Source: Zingiber officinale (Eukaryota > Streptophyta > Magnoliopsida > Zingiberales > Zingiberaceae). From it: DNA of 64,000 nucleotides. The stretch is from positions 130,744,532-130,808,531 of the forward strand of contig NC_055996.1 in NCBI RefSeq assembly GCF_018446385.1, in the 5' to 3' direction. Of this stretch, positions 1-10,063 are shown one piece after another. A program made the position numbers and the translations under genes. Under the pieces are notes generated by a model that worked only from the letters and a program-made list of their open reading frames with translations, searched no databases and was not told the origin of the DNA. The number at the start of each line of letters is the position of its first letter. Position 1 is the stretch's first letter.

Positions 1-1347
1 GAGGAAATCCAAGAAGCTTCATCCTCAAGGGAATGCAACGAAGGGAACAAGGAGGGAGCATACTCCTTGTTTCATATTCAAGATGATGAAGCCTCCACCT
101 CTAGGATTGAGGGGGAGCAATCCTTGGTGATGCCGGATCAAGAAGAAGGAGAAGCTTCTACATCCGGGTCAAGAGACAAAGAGGAGGAAGAAGATTCTAC
201 CTCCACAAGTCAAGAAAAATCAAATGGAGGAGAATCAAGGTCCAATCAAGAGGAAGCTTCTACCTCCGGATCCAAAGAAAATGCCACCCCTACAAGCAAA
301 GGTATAAATATTTTAATTAATAATAAAAATCATATTATATGCTTTGAGTGTAGGGAACATGGGCACTATAAGAGCAAGTGCCCTAAATTGGCCAAGAAGA
401 AGGGCCAAGTGGCACAAAGAGGCAAGGTGAAGCCCAAGGAGATCATCCCCAACACAAAGAAGAGCAAGGAGCATATTATATGCTTCTCTTGCAATCAAAA
501 GGGGCATTACCGAAGTCAATGCCCCAAGGGGAAGAAGGTGGTCAAGGCTCAAGGAGGCACTAGTCAAGGGGGAGCCTCCAAGGTAAAGAAGAAGGTATCT
601 TTTATTGAGCCTACCCCTTTACATTATGGTAAAAAGCATGATAGTTCTAATTTTTATCATTTTAATGCGATTTACCATAAGAATAGGAAGCATGAGGGCT
701 TTAAGGAAAAGCATGTGGCCCTACATGCCAAAACTACCCAACCTAAGGTTAGGAAGGTAGATGGACACTTGGGCAAGAACACTAAGGATAATAGATACAA
801 GCCCAAAAATAATAATGCTCATGGGTGTAATGAAAAATCAAAATCTAAGGATTTAATGATAGAAAATCAAGTCTTGAGATCAAGACTTGATAAAATGGAA
901 AAGACCCTAAAAAGGATGGAAAATATCCTAAAAGGGCAAAATGAGCATAAGCTAGGTTTAGGGGTACAAAAGCCATCCAATGGCCATAGAGGTTTGGGAT
1001 ACAAACCCAAAGCTAAAAGAGATGTGCCTAGTTATCATAGGGTTCCATATAGCTATGGAACAAACTCTAAGTCTAGAGGTCAAGTCAAAGATACAAGGAA
1101 AGATATCCCTAGAAGTATCTTTGCAACCAAAGTGACTAAGACTTCTAAGAAGTCTAAGAAAGTCACTAACAAGGTCACAAGGGAGGCTATCCCTAGAGTT
1201 GACCTAGAAAATGTGACCAAGGCTTCTAAGAAGCCCAACAAGGTCACTAGGAAGGTATCTAGGGAAGTTATCCCTAGTGAGTACCTAGAGCATCCAAGGA
1301 GCACCAATAGGTGTTGGGTTCTTAGGAGCATTTTCTCTACCCCATAA
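1..1347 (+). CDS. gag: Gag nucleocapsid region of SIRE-like copia element (5' partial)
   Basis: The frame is open from base 1 to a TAA at 1345-1347, so the true start is upstream. Two retroviral zinc knuckles of the form CX2CX4HX4C are visible: CFECREHGHYKSKC (about 343-384) and CFSCNQKGHYRSQC (about 481-525). They would bind element RNA during packaging. An acidic Ser/Thr/Glu-rich linker precedes them. After them comes a lysine-rich tail with repeated KVTxK and SKKxxK motifs. The N-terminal capsid-like part is missing here, but a related copy lies on the minus strand at 5162-5760, and the two overlap around the motif EGAYSLFH. No frameshift or stop is seen within the visible part. Function follows from the family; the zinc knuckles are direct sequence evidence. 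Confidence 0.8.
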   Translation, partial: EEIQEASSSRECNEGNKEGAYSLFHIQDDEASTSRIEGEQSLVMPDQEEGEASTSGSRDKEEEEDSTSTSQEKSNGGESRSNQEEASTSGSKENATPTSKGINILINNKNHIICFECREHGHYKSKCPKLAKKKGQVAQRGKVKPKEIIPNTKKSKEHIICFSCNQKGHYRSQCPKGKKVVKAQGGTSQGGASKVKKKVSFIEPTPLHYGKKHDSSNFYHFNAIYHKNRKHEGFKEKHVALHAKTTQPKVRKVDGHLGKNTKDNRYKPKNNNAHGCNEKSKSKDLMIENQVLRSRLDKMEKTLKRMENILKGQNEHKLGLGVQKPSNGHRGLGYKPKAKRDVPSYHRVPYSYGTNSKSRGQVKDTRKDIPRSIFATKVTKTSKKSKKVTNKVTREAIPRVDLENVTKASKKPNKVTRKVSREVIPSEYLEHPRSTNRCWVLRSIFSTP

Positions 1348-2654
1348 ATGGGTTAGAGAGTGTCAACTCCGATTAGAAGGGTAGTTAACCCAACTTTGAG
1401 GAAATTGACACTCAAGGAGCATTTTCAAGGTTTTGTTAACCTTTGAAAATGAAATGGAATTATTATTTACTCCTTGAAAGAGTAAAATGTGCCTAATGAT
1501 GGAAGAATTGATTTTAATCTTAAATGGCACATATTGGGAAATTCATAAGAACTACTAAGTTGGGATTTTGGTATGTTCTTAGGAAATTTAAGGCAATCCG
1601 GGCCTTAATTTAAAAGTGCTACTTTTGTGAAAAATGAAATATGCCAACATTTGAGGATATGCTTATTTTCGACTGGCATAAATTAATCAATGGAATTAGA
1701 AATGCCAATTTAGGCTTTGGCATTTTCTTGAAGCACTTTAGGGCAATCTAGGTTTAAGTTGTAAGTTTAGCGAAGGTTTTAAGGATACTTAGATAGTCAA
1801 TCTAGGTATATTTTATTTATGCTAAATCTTGCCATGATTGTTTGCCCATCATATGCCATGACATCATGTCTATTTTTGCATTCATGTTTTATTATGAAAA
1901 ATCCAAAAATACCATGTCATGACATTCATACATCATGTAGTTATAGGATATTTTCTTTTGAAAATTATTTCTTTTTGATGTGTGCCATAACATTATCATG
2001 CATTAAGTTTAATTCCTTGTAATTAAGGACAAATGGCATTTAACAACACTTATTAACAAGTGACATCCTAGGTGGATGTCTAATATCTTTAAAATGCCTA
2101 GATAGATATGCATAATCCCTAGATTAGGGCAAAAACCAAAATTTACATTTCACAAAGAGTATAAGGTGACTTGTATGTCCTTTAGTGCACATTAGATACA
2201 AGTGAGATGTTAGGATGATGAACAAAGCTCAAGATGTTGATTGAGTGCATTCTTTTGAGTTTTTAGGTTCATCAAAACACATAGTTATGTGTTTTTCCCA
2301 TCATTGGGAAAGCTAATGTACAAGTCATGTGCATTATGCCCAAGGAACATGATGGGATATTGGTTTTGAAAATGTTTTAAAATGCTTTTGGAAAACCATG
2401 GCGAAGGCTATCTTTTGATAGTAATCACCATTGAATAGTTAGACACAAACTTGAAGAAAACGCTAAAGTTTTAGCAAGTTTTCAAGCTTGTGTCAATCTT
2501 TGAAAATATGATGTATTTTCATAGAAAACTATTTTTCCATGATTAAGTATGCCCTAAATAATGTCTACACAAAATTTCATGATTTTTGGATTTTTGTAGA
2601 ATTTTCTAGGGGTTTCTGAAGTTGACTGAAATGGAATTTCAGCAACTATCAGAG

Positions 2655-2826
2655 CTCCGATCGATCCATGGATCGATTGGAGTTCCTGAATCGATCCGTG
2701 GATCGATTCAGTCCCGCGAGCAGAAGCTCGCTGGATCGATCAGCCGATCGATCCAGGTAGTCTGAATCGATCAGTGGATCGATTCAGAAAGGCTCAATCG
2801 ATTGGAACCCAACTCCAATCGATCCA
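2655..2826. repeat. Array of GATCGATC hairpins (internal copy)
   Basis: Four to five short inverted repeats in a row. Each has two arms built around GATCGATC or ATCGAT and a 2-4 nt centre. Arm pairs include CTGGATCGATC with GATCGATCCAG and CTGAATCGATC with GATCGATTCAG. Similar arrays occur at 4391-4662, 6322-6658 and 42776-43205. Confidence 0.8.
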
Positions 2827-3677
2827 AGTTGCTGATTTTGGCTGGGAAGGCCTGATTTCAGCATCTTTGAACCTCTTTGAGTCTAGGTAACCATTCCAAC
2901 CCCTAAAATACATTTGTATACATACAAAGGGTGTTTTCATGTGAAAACAAGGATGGATTGGTTAAGGAAGGCTTCATTGAAGTTTAGGTTGAGGTTTGTT
3001 TCAAATTTTGAGTATTTGAACCTCAAAACTTCTAAATTTGGGTTTCCTAAAGGTTTAGGGATTCCAAGTCATTGTTGGTGCAATGATAGAAGTTACCACC
3101 ATGTCTTTAGGGGGAGGGACTCTTTAAAGACATGAAAAATTATTTTTCATGAACCTTGGAAGGTGGTTAACCTTCTTTAAAGAAAATGCTCATGTATGAG
3201 CTTTTGAACTTGAAATGGGGAGTGGATATCCTCATTATTTCAAGCGGGAACTCAAGTGGTTAGAAAATGCTCAAGGTTGGGTATTTGTCTACATTGAGGG
3301 AGAAGTTAAGGATAAATGAAGGGTATGGGACCTTCATTATCGTGTTGATCACAACGAGTGATGTTGTGAACAACGATGAGCAACTCTTCAGGGGGAGAGT
3401 CGTCAACAAATGGATTTGTTGATGTGTACCCAAAATTGGGGCATGGGTTGATGTGTGCCCAAAGATGGGTTGATGTGTGCCAATAGGGGGAGAATGAAAG
3501 GACCTGTGAATGGGTGTAAGTTAGGCTTTCATTACCTAGAGGGAGTGTGCCCTCGTAGGGGGAGAATGAAGAGCTTAATTTATGTGTTCATTACCTAGTG
3601 GCATGAAGATTGAGGCTATAGGATTAGCCTAACTTACATGTGGTATTGTAAGTGTTATTGTGGTATTGTCAAACATC

Positions 3678-3690
3678 AAAAAGGGGGAGA
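3678..3690 (+). other. Polypurine tract of SIRE-like element
   Basis: The run AAAAAGGGGGAGA lies one base before the LTR start TGTTGG, the expected place for the plus-strand primer. It fixes the element orientation as plus. Confidence 0.75.
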
Positions 3691-3857
3691 TTGTTGGTGC
3701 AACATCCCTCAGGTCAAGGTTGACCTGGTTGACCAAGCTGAGTCTTTGTTTGAGTTTAGATGTTTGACAATAAGAAATTGATTGAAGAAGAGTCAAGTAG
3801 GTCAAGGTTGACCGGATACTTGACTGGGAAGTCCTAATTGGGATGTTAGGTAGAATG

Positions 3858-4054
3858 GAAGTCCTGGTGAGTGAAGCCAGGCAGAAGGAAAGTCCTAGTG
3901 AGTGAAGCTAGGCAGATGGAAAACCCTAGTGAGTGAAGCTAGGTGAAAGTCCTGGTGAGTGAAGCCAGGTGAAAGCCCTAGTGAGTGAAGCTAGGCAGAT
4001 AAAAACCCTAGTGAGTGAAGCTAGGTGAAAGTCCTGGTGAGTGAAGCCAGGCAA
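3858..4054. repeat. Tandem repeat inside the LTR, unit around GTGAGTGAAGC
   Basis: Units of roughly 20-45 bp alternate 'AGTCCTGGTGAGTGAAGCC' and 'AGTCCTAGTGAGTGAAGCT' forms. The inverted counterpart is an expanded block at 6953-7474. Confidence 0.75.
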
Positions 4055-4390
4055 GAGAAAATCCAGATGGATAAAGGATGATCGGACATCTGGTGTTGGG
4101 AAGTTCAAGTAGGTCAAAGGATTGACTGGATACTTGGCACGAGGAAATACAGATAGGTCAAAGGGATTGACCAGACATCTGATGGGAGTCCAAGTAGGTC
4201 AAGGGAGTGACCAGATACTTGGCATGAATAGAAAAGTCCAAGTGGGTCAAAGGGATTGACCAGACACTTGGTGGGAAGTCCTAGCAGGTCAAAGGAGTGA
4301 CCAGATGCTAGGCATGATGTACCAACGGGTCAAGGTTGACCGGATGTTGGTTTGAGAGGCTTGGGACTTGGTTTTGGGCAAAAACCAAGT

Positions 4391-4662
4391 GCTGGATCGA
4401 TCAGTGGATCGATCCAGGAGATGGATCGATTAGTGGATCGATCCAGGCCTTTCCTAAGCGAACAGATAGCCTCTGGATCGATCCGTGGATCGATCCAGAT
4501 GTCCCAATCGATCAGTGGATCGATTGGGACGCGGCTGCTTCGCGCGATCGATCCATGGATCGATCCAGGCATTTTTCCCAGAGCACAGAGGCGCTCTGGA
4601 TCGATCCGTGGATCGATCCAAAGCCTCCCCGATCAATTGGGAACATTCGAATCGATCGGGAT
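4391..4662. repeat. Array of GATCGATC hairpins (plus-strand LTR)
   Basis: About seven hairpins spaced roughly 30-60 bp apart. Arms are CTGGATCGATC/GATCGATCCAG in several units and CCCAATCGATC/GATCGATTGGG in another. Bases flanking the ATCGAT core change between units but stay complementary within a unit. Open frames across this block, rich in Asp-Arg-Ser, are a by-product of the repeat. Confidence 0.85.
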
Positions 4663-5161
4663 CCGACCGTTAGCGTCGATAAAGGCCGCAGGCGCACGAT
4701 TCCTTCGGTACCTCTTCACTTCAGATCTCTCGCCGGCTCCTCCACAGCACTCACAAAGCTCAGATCGCCAGTTCTTGAAGGATCTTGGAAGTTCTCCAAG
4801 TCAAGAGGCGGATCAAAGCCAAGAAGAGAAGCTAGGGTTAGGGTTTATACTCATTGTAAGCTTGTAAGCTTGTATTTCTTGTATCCTTTCCCTCTCTTCT
4901 TGTATTGAGTCTTGTAGGGCTTCTCCGCCTTTGGTAGTTACCATAAAGGAGAGTTTTATTAGTGGAGGGTGTGTGTGTTGGTGTGGATCCTTGGATTAGT
5001 CACCTCTTGTGAGGTGGATACCAAGTAAACCAACCGTGTTAGCGTTGTGTGATTGTTTGTGTATTTTCCGCTGCCATATCTTTGAAGAAACAAGCAACGA
5101 CGAGCACCGAGCGAACGCGACGAGCTATTCACCCCCCCTCTAGCTACTTTTGGTCCTAACA

Positions 5162-5760
5162 GAGGCTTCTTCATCTTTATCTTGTACATGGAACAAGGAA
5201 TATGCTCCTTCCTTGCTCTTTTCATTGCATTTCTTTGAAGATGAGACTTCTTGGACTTCCTCTTCAGAAGTTGAGCATCTCTCAACCTCGGAGTCCTCTT
5301 GCTCTTGATCTTGATCCAATGAGTCACCCTCTTTGGATTCTTCTTGATCTGGTACAGTGGAGGGGATCTCATGAATCTTTGCCAATTTGCTCCAAAGCTC
5401 CTTGGCATCCTTGAATTCTACAATTTGAGCCAAGATGTTGCTAGGCAATAAATTGACCAATAACTTGGTCACTTTATCATTGGCCTCACATCTTTGAATT
5501 TGCTCTTGGCTCCACTTGCTCCTCTTGAGAATTTTTCCTTTTGAATGTGTTGGAGCTTCAAAGCCTTCCATTAGAGCAAACCATTGCTCTATCTCCATCA
5601 TCAAGAAATTTTCGATTCTTAATTTCCAAGAATCGAAGCTTGTCATTGTGAATGGTGGAGGCACCCTTGTATCGAATCCAAGTCCATCTTGGAATTCAAT
5701 CTTGAAGTTGAGCTTTTGATGAAGTCTTTGACTTGAAGAATTTTGCTCCAACTTCTTCAC
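5162..5760 (-). pseudogene. gag: Gag N-terminal half of minus-strand SIRE-like element, interrupted
   Basis: Residues read as a plant copia gag N-terminal region (UBN2/DUF4219-like). A WKLRIENFLM-type motif is followed by SKWSQEQIQRCEANDKVTKL and a KELWSKL segment. An acidic Glu/Asp/Ser-rich stretch comes next, ending at EGAYSLFH just before the junction. The frame is open from 5760, which is a GTG; the first ATG would be at 5646, inside the conserved part, so the true start is unclear. The zinc-knuckle half is absent because the plus-strand element begins at the junction. Expected role: capsid-like assembly in the cytoplasm, but this copy cannot give a complete protein. Confidence 0.72.
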
Positions 5761-5811
5761 CCTCTAGCCTTTTTGCCCCTTCCGACGATGATTCCGGTGA
5801 AGAGCGACCTC

Positions 5812-5823
5812 GCTCTGATACCA
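5812..5823 (-). other. Primer binding site (initiator tRNA-Met type)
   Basis: On the minus strand this reads TGGTATCAGAGC, the usual plant copia primer site matching the 3' end of tRNA-iMet. It starts two bases inside from the LTR edge at 5826. Confidence 0.85.
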
Positions 5824-6321
5824 CTTGTTAGGGTCGAAATGTAGCTAGATGGGGGAGGGTGAGTAGCTCGTCGTTCTCTTCATGCTTGTCATTGCTTGCT
5901 CCTTGATGATAATATGCAGTGGAAAATAGACAAGAAAGGGATTTACTTGGTATCCACCTCAAGAAGAGATGACTAATCCAAGGATCCACACACACGACAC
6001 ACTCCACTATGAAAAACACTCCTTTACAGTAACTACCGAAGGTGGAGAAGCCTTACAACACTCTCAATACAAGAAGAAAGAAAGAGAAGCAAGTACAAGG
6101 GAAATCTTACAAGATTTACATCGAGAAACCCTAACCCTACCTTCTTCTTCTTGTTGTAGAAACGCCTCTTGACTTGGAAGTGCACCAGCACTTACCTCCA
6201 AGAATCTTCAAGAACTGGTGGTGTGAGCTTGGGAGAAGTCGCTGTGTATCACTATAGAAGTATGGAAGCTTTGTGCGAAGGAATCGCATGCCAACGGCTA
6301 AAACCTATGCCAACGGTCGAA

Positions 6322-6658
6322 TCTCAATTGATTGGATTACTCCCAATCGATTGGGAAGGCTTTCGATCGATCGACCGATTGATCCAGAGTGCCTCTGTGC
6401 TCGATAGAAATCGCTTGGATCGATTGCCCGATCGATCCAGGACTTATCGCGTGAAATCCCAGCTCCCAATCGATCGTCCGATCGATTGGAGGCTCCCAAT
6501 CGATCGACCGATCTATTGGGAGGATTTTTGTGTGACGCCATCGGCTTCCCAATCGATCCACTGATCGATTGGGAAGGAGATTTTTGTGGGGACTCACCCA
6601 ATCGATCAACCGATCGATTGGGCATGAGCCAATCGATCGGTTGATCGATCTAGCTCAT
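6322..6658. repeat. Array of GATCGATC hairpins (minus-strand LTR)
   Basis: About eight hairpins, most with arms CCCAATCGATC/GATCGATTGGG. Others have GGATCGAT/ATCGATCC cores or GAGCCAATCGATC/GATCGATCTAGCTC. The dominant arm type differs from the plus-strand LTR array (TGGATCGATC type), so the arrays have been reshuffled or homogenised independently. Confidence 0.8.
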
Positions 6659-6952
6659 GATTTCTTGCCCAAACAAGTCCACAGTCCCCTAAAACTAACA
6701 TCTAGTCAACCATGACCTGTTGGTACATCATGCCTAGCATCTAGTCACCCTTGACCCGCTAGGACTTCCTCAACAAGTGTCCGGTCAATCCCTTTAATCC
6801 ACTTGGACTTTTCTCCTCGTGCCAAGTGTCCGGTCAATCCCTTTGACCCACTTGGACTTTCCTCCTTGTGGCAAGTATCCGGTCAACTATGACCCACCTG
6901 GACTTACTGATACCAAGTGTTCGATCAGCCTCAACCCACCTGGATTTTCTCG

Positions 6953-7474
6953 TGCCTGGTTTCACTCACCATGACTTTAACTTCTGCTTAGCTTCACTCA
7001 CTAGGACTTCATACTGCCTAGCTTCACTCACTTGGACTTTTACTTGGCTTTACTCACCAGGGTTTTTCATCTGCCTGGTTTCACTTACTAGGACTTTCAC
7101 CTAGCTTCACTCACTAGGTTTTTCATCTGCCTGGCTTCACTCACCAGGACTTTCACCTAACTTCACTCACTAGGGTTTTTCATCTTCCTGGCTTCACTCA
7201 CCAGGACTTTCACCTAGCTTCACTCACTAGGAGTTCCCATCTGCCTGGTTTCACTCACCAGGACTTTCACCTAGCTTCACTCACTAGAGTTTTCATACTG
7301 CCTAGCTTCACTCACTAGGTCTTTCACCTGGCTTCACTCACCAGGATTTCCCATCTGCTTGGCTTCACTCACCAGGACTTTCTAACTTCTTGGCTTCACT
7401 CACTTGGATTTCCCATCTGCCTGGCTTCACTCACCAAGACTTTCTAACTTCCTGGCTTCACTCACCAGGACTTC
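6953..7474. repeat. Tandem repeat, unit around GCTTCACTCACYAGGACTTTC
   Basis: Over a dozen imperfect copies of a roughly 20-22 bp half-unit, often paired into 40-45 bp units. This is the inverted and expanded counterpart of 3858-4054. Confidence 0.75.
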
Positions 7475-7673
7475 TCAGTCAAGTATCCAGTCAGTCTTAA
7501 CCTACTTGACTCTTCTTCACATCTAACTGGTCAACCTTGACCAGAGGAGAACAATCTCCATGTATTGTCAATGTATTGTCAAACATCGAAACTCAAACAT
7601 CAAGACTCAAGCTTGAGACTTCTCAAGCTTAGTCAACCAGGTCAACCTTGACCTAGGGAATATTGTACCAACA

Positions 7674-10063
7674 TCGACGAGGTGTGATTTTGGAGGTAAG
7701 GTGTCGCCGGATCTGTGTGTTTAGGTAGATTAGGGTTCTTCTCTGTATTGGTCCTCTCTCTCTCTTTCTCTCTCTCTCTCTCTAATATGTGCCCTAGAAC
7801 TATCATCGGAGTGGAGTCTTGGCCATCGGCTCCACATTCTTGGTCGTTACCTATCTCTGATTGGGGATTCGGTTAAAGATGATGAGGTGTTCTTGAGCTA
7901 TCGGGCATAGGCTAGAAGGGTTGTTGCTTGATCAGTAATCTTCCTGCTTGATTCTTTCTTGATCCGATTGGTTTTAGTAGGTGAGGTTTGTATGTTGTAA
8001 TCTGGTATTTGTTAACAGGATTAATAGTAGCTGTTAATTTAGGTAAATGCATTGAATTAGGGATGAATTGGATCGCATTGATTAGTTGAATTTAGATTAG
8101 AACATGTGGTAGATCATGTTTTGAATTGAAGGCTGTGATTAGTAGATCATCGTGTAAATTGGATTAAGATTAGTTAGGGTTAATGACTAGATTGATTTAG
8201 GTTTGGATTTCTAGTCTAATAGAATGATTAGGGTTAAGGTGATTAACCCTAGTCAATTGTTAGATTTAATTTAAGTAGGGCTTATGGTTAGATTAATTAG
8301 GGTTTTACCCTAATTTAGTGTTAGGGAATTTATTTAGCTATTTATATGAATTTGGCTAAATAAAATATATTTATTATTTGACACAGGACTCTGATTCGAG
8401 ACGAGCGTCTCGACGTCGGATTTGGCTTGATACCACCTTCTATTTGAGGCGGGTACCCTTTGACTTATCTTTTGATAGTGTCTTATGATATGTCTAGTAT
8501 ATATATATAATTACTAGTGATTGGTAGATTTGTTATTTCCCTGGTTTTAGCTTATTTGATACCTGTTACATGCTTCTACTGTTAGCTGCTATACATTTGA
8601 CTTATATGCTCTTATTTATTGTTATGTGTACCTATGCTCTTAGAGGTGATGATATGTAGTGCTTCTGTATACTGGATTAATTGCTAAACATATTGGATAT
8701 GTGATCTTGGATTCATGTTGCTTATATCTTTGTTATATATGTGTTCATCTTTTTGGCACATATATATGGAGGAGGCTATGTTCAGGTATGACATGTTGTA
8801 GCATCATGCACCATTCTATATGATTGCATGCTGGGCGATTGACGACTCCATTATTGTTGAGCTCGTCGGCTGGCTACATGGGCCTGCACACCACGTGACC
8901 ACTGCATGGGTAGTGGCACAGCACCTAGGGTGTGTATGGCAGTTGCTCTGTGGGGCTCCATTGGTACGCTCATGGGTAGTGTGACTACATCGTGGTAGCA
9001 GGCAGGGATCCCTCCCCGTTATTGCATACCGGGAGATGAGAGCATTGCGCTCCCTCACTATGTTTGAGGCAGGAGGATATGTGTACTCCGACAACATCCC
9101 ATACACTCGGTCACTCTTCAGGAGTAGTGATGGCAGAGTGCACGGTTGTCATAGCCCTACCCACTCGGTCTCACCATCGCGTGTGAGATGGCTGACTAGG
9201 GTCATGGGTGACTATGTTATATTGCATCATATGCACAGATTGCATTTATTGTGATTGTTGTATATTGGATGATGTATTTTGGTGACTGTATATGATTGAC
9301 ATGCATATAGGATACATACTTATTTGCTCTAACTATCTTTATCTATGTATGTTCACAGTTATTTGCTCAAGACTCACAGGTGAGTACAGTTTATTTCAGT
9401 TATGCATTTCTTATTATTCTTGCAGTAGACTGTATTACATGTCTATTGTTGGTTACTGCAGTTTATTTAGTTATGCATACTTGTTATATTGTTTAGGAGA
9501 CTGTACTATAGGTTATTGCTGGTAGTTATATGTTACTATACATTTCTATTGGTTACCTGCTGAGTTCTTTGAACTCACACCGTTACATTACTACTTTTCA
9601 GGTTGAGGTCGTCGGGAGATTCCAGTCCCTAGCCCCCTTGTTGCGAGGACTTTCAGTGGTCGTGTTTTGTTTTCGTTACTATGTCTTTATACACTTGTGA
9701 TGTGGGTTCTTGTATTGTGGACTTATGATGAACTTTTGGGTTTGCTACTCTTGTTTTCTGCTGCGGATGTTTTCATTACTTCATGAATTTCATTTCTTCA
9801 TTGTAGTGGAGTAGGATTTACATATATCTACGATGATTCCTTTATCGTCTTTTCTTTTAGTGATTTTTGTTGTCAGCCGAAGGCTGTATATTAAACTGCA
9901 TGGATTGATTATATAAACTGCGTGGTTTGTTTATTATTTGTATTGTATTGTTCCGGTCGTGTGGGCCGAGATATGAATATATGTATCTCAGGATTCATAT
10001 TGTCACCCGTATAGGGAAGATGCTGTCAAAATTTTATCGGCAGGGACTACCTGGGGCGTGACA
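7674..10063 (+). repeat. Chromovirus (Tekay/Del-like) LTR remnant
   Basis: No coding region was found in this 2.4 kb. Features resembling Tekay/Del LTRs are the phrase GAGGCGGGTACC near 8448, a block before 9604 ending TTTTCAGGTTGAGGTCG, and the terminal GGGGCGTGACA at 10053-10063. A CT microsatellite lies at about 7753-7783. The left end is lost where the SIRE-like LTR abuts, and no internal domain follows the right end, so a truncated solo LTR is the simplest reading. Family assignment is by recall of LTR style, not alignment. Confidence 0.45.

Larger units (their letters stand above)
1348..3691 (+). other. Non-coding 3' region of the gag-only element
   Basis: About 2.3 kb between gag and the polypurine tract, AT-rich, with only short open frames that lack recognisable domains. 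It holds one hairpin array (2655-2826). In an autonomous relative pol would lie in this interval; I see no trace of its motifs. The sequence at 3100-3690 has many GGGGGAG stretches before the final polypurine tract. Confidence 0.55.
1..5161 (+). mobile_element. SIRE-like Ty1/copia element, right part, gag without pol
   Basis: The order seen is the C-terminal part of gag, 2.3 kb of non-coding DNA, a polypurine tract and a 1.47-kb LTR. No protease, integrase, reverse transcriptase or RNase H homology was seen between gag and the LTR. The layout resembles non-autonomous TR-GAG elements, which would need pol from a relative. The left LTR and gag start lie outside the window. The LTR end at 5161 abuts a minus-strand gag of the same family, so I infer insertion of this element into that one. 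The SIRE-like assignment rests on the gag style, the polypurine tract and the LTR start TGTTGGTGCAA. Confidence 0.7.
3692..5161 (+). repeat. 3' LTR of plus-strand SIRE-like element
   Basis: It starts TGTTGGTGCAAC directly after the polypurine tract and ends TTGGTCCTAACA. Terminal TGTT and AACA are inverted repeats. Inside are a tandem block built on GTGAGTGAAGC (3858-4054) and a hairpin array (4391-4662). The same modules recur in inverted orientation in the LTR at 5826-7673, which supports common family membership. Homology to a gag begins immediately after base 5161. Confidence 0.8.
5162..7673 (-). mobile_element. Minus-strand SIRE-like copia element, 5' part
   Basis: Read on the minus strand this is an LTR (7673 to 5826), a tRNA-type primer site (5823 to 5812) and the start of gag (5760 to 5162). 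It breaks off where the LTR of the plus-strand SIRE-like element ends. I infer that the plus-strand element inserted into this gag; the other half would lie left of the window. Confidence 0.7.
5826..7673 (-). repeat. 5' LTR of minus-strand SIRE-like element
   Basis: On the minus strand it starts TGTTGGTACAAT and ends CGACCCTAACA, followed by the primer site. It contains an expanded tandem block (6953-7474) and a hairpin array (6322-6658). It is about 380 bp longer than the plus-strand LTR, mainly because the tandem block is longer. Confidence 0.8.

Noticed and set aside
1819-2022. 67-codon frame in the non-coding region after gag
   Set aside because: AT-rich, no motif, no ribosome or splice context; position is within element 3' DNA.
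2914-3135. 73-codon frame with a Trp/Lys-rich start
   Set aside because: No homology or start context; sits in non-coding DNA just before the element's 3' end.
4336-4908. Open frames of up to 190 codons rich in Asp-Arg-Ser and Ile-Asp-Pro across the LTR
   Set aside because: They are translations of the GATCGATC hairpin array in several frames at once; no independent coding signal.
5812-5823. tRNA-like sequences near LTR edges
   Set aside because: They are short primer binding sites complementary to tRNA 3' ends, not tRNA genes; no cloverleaf.
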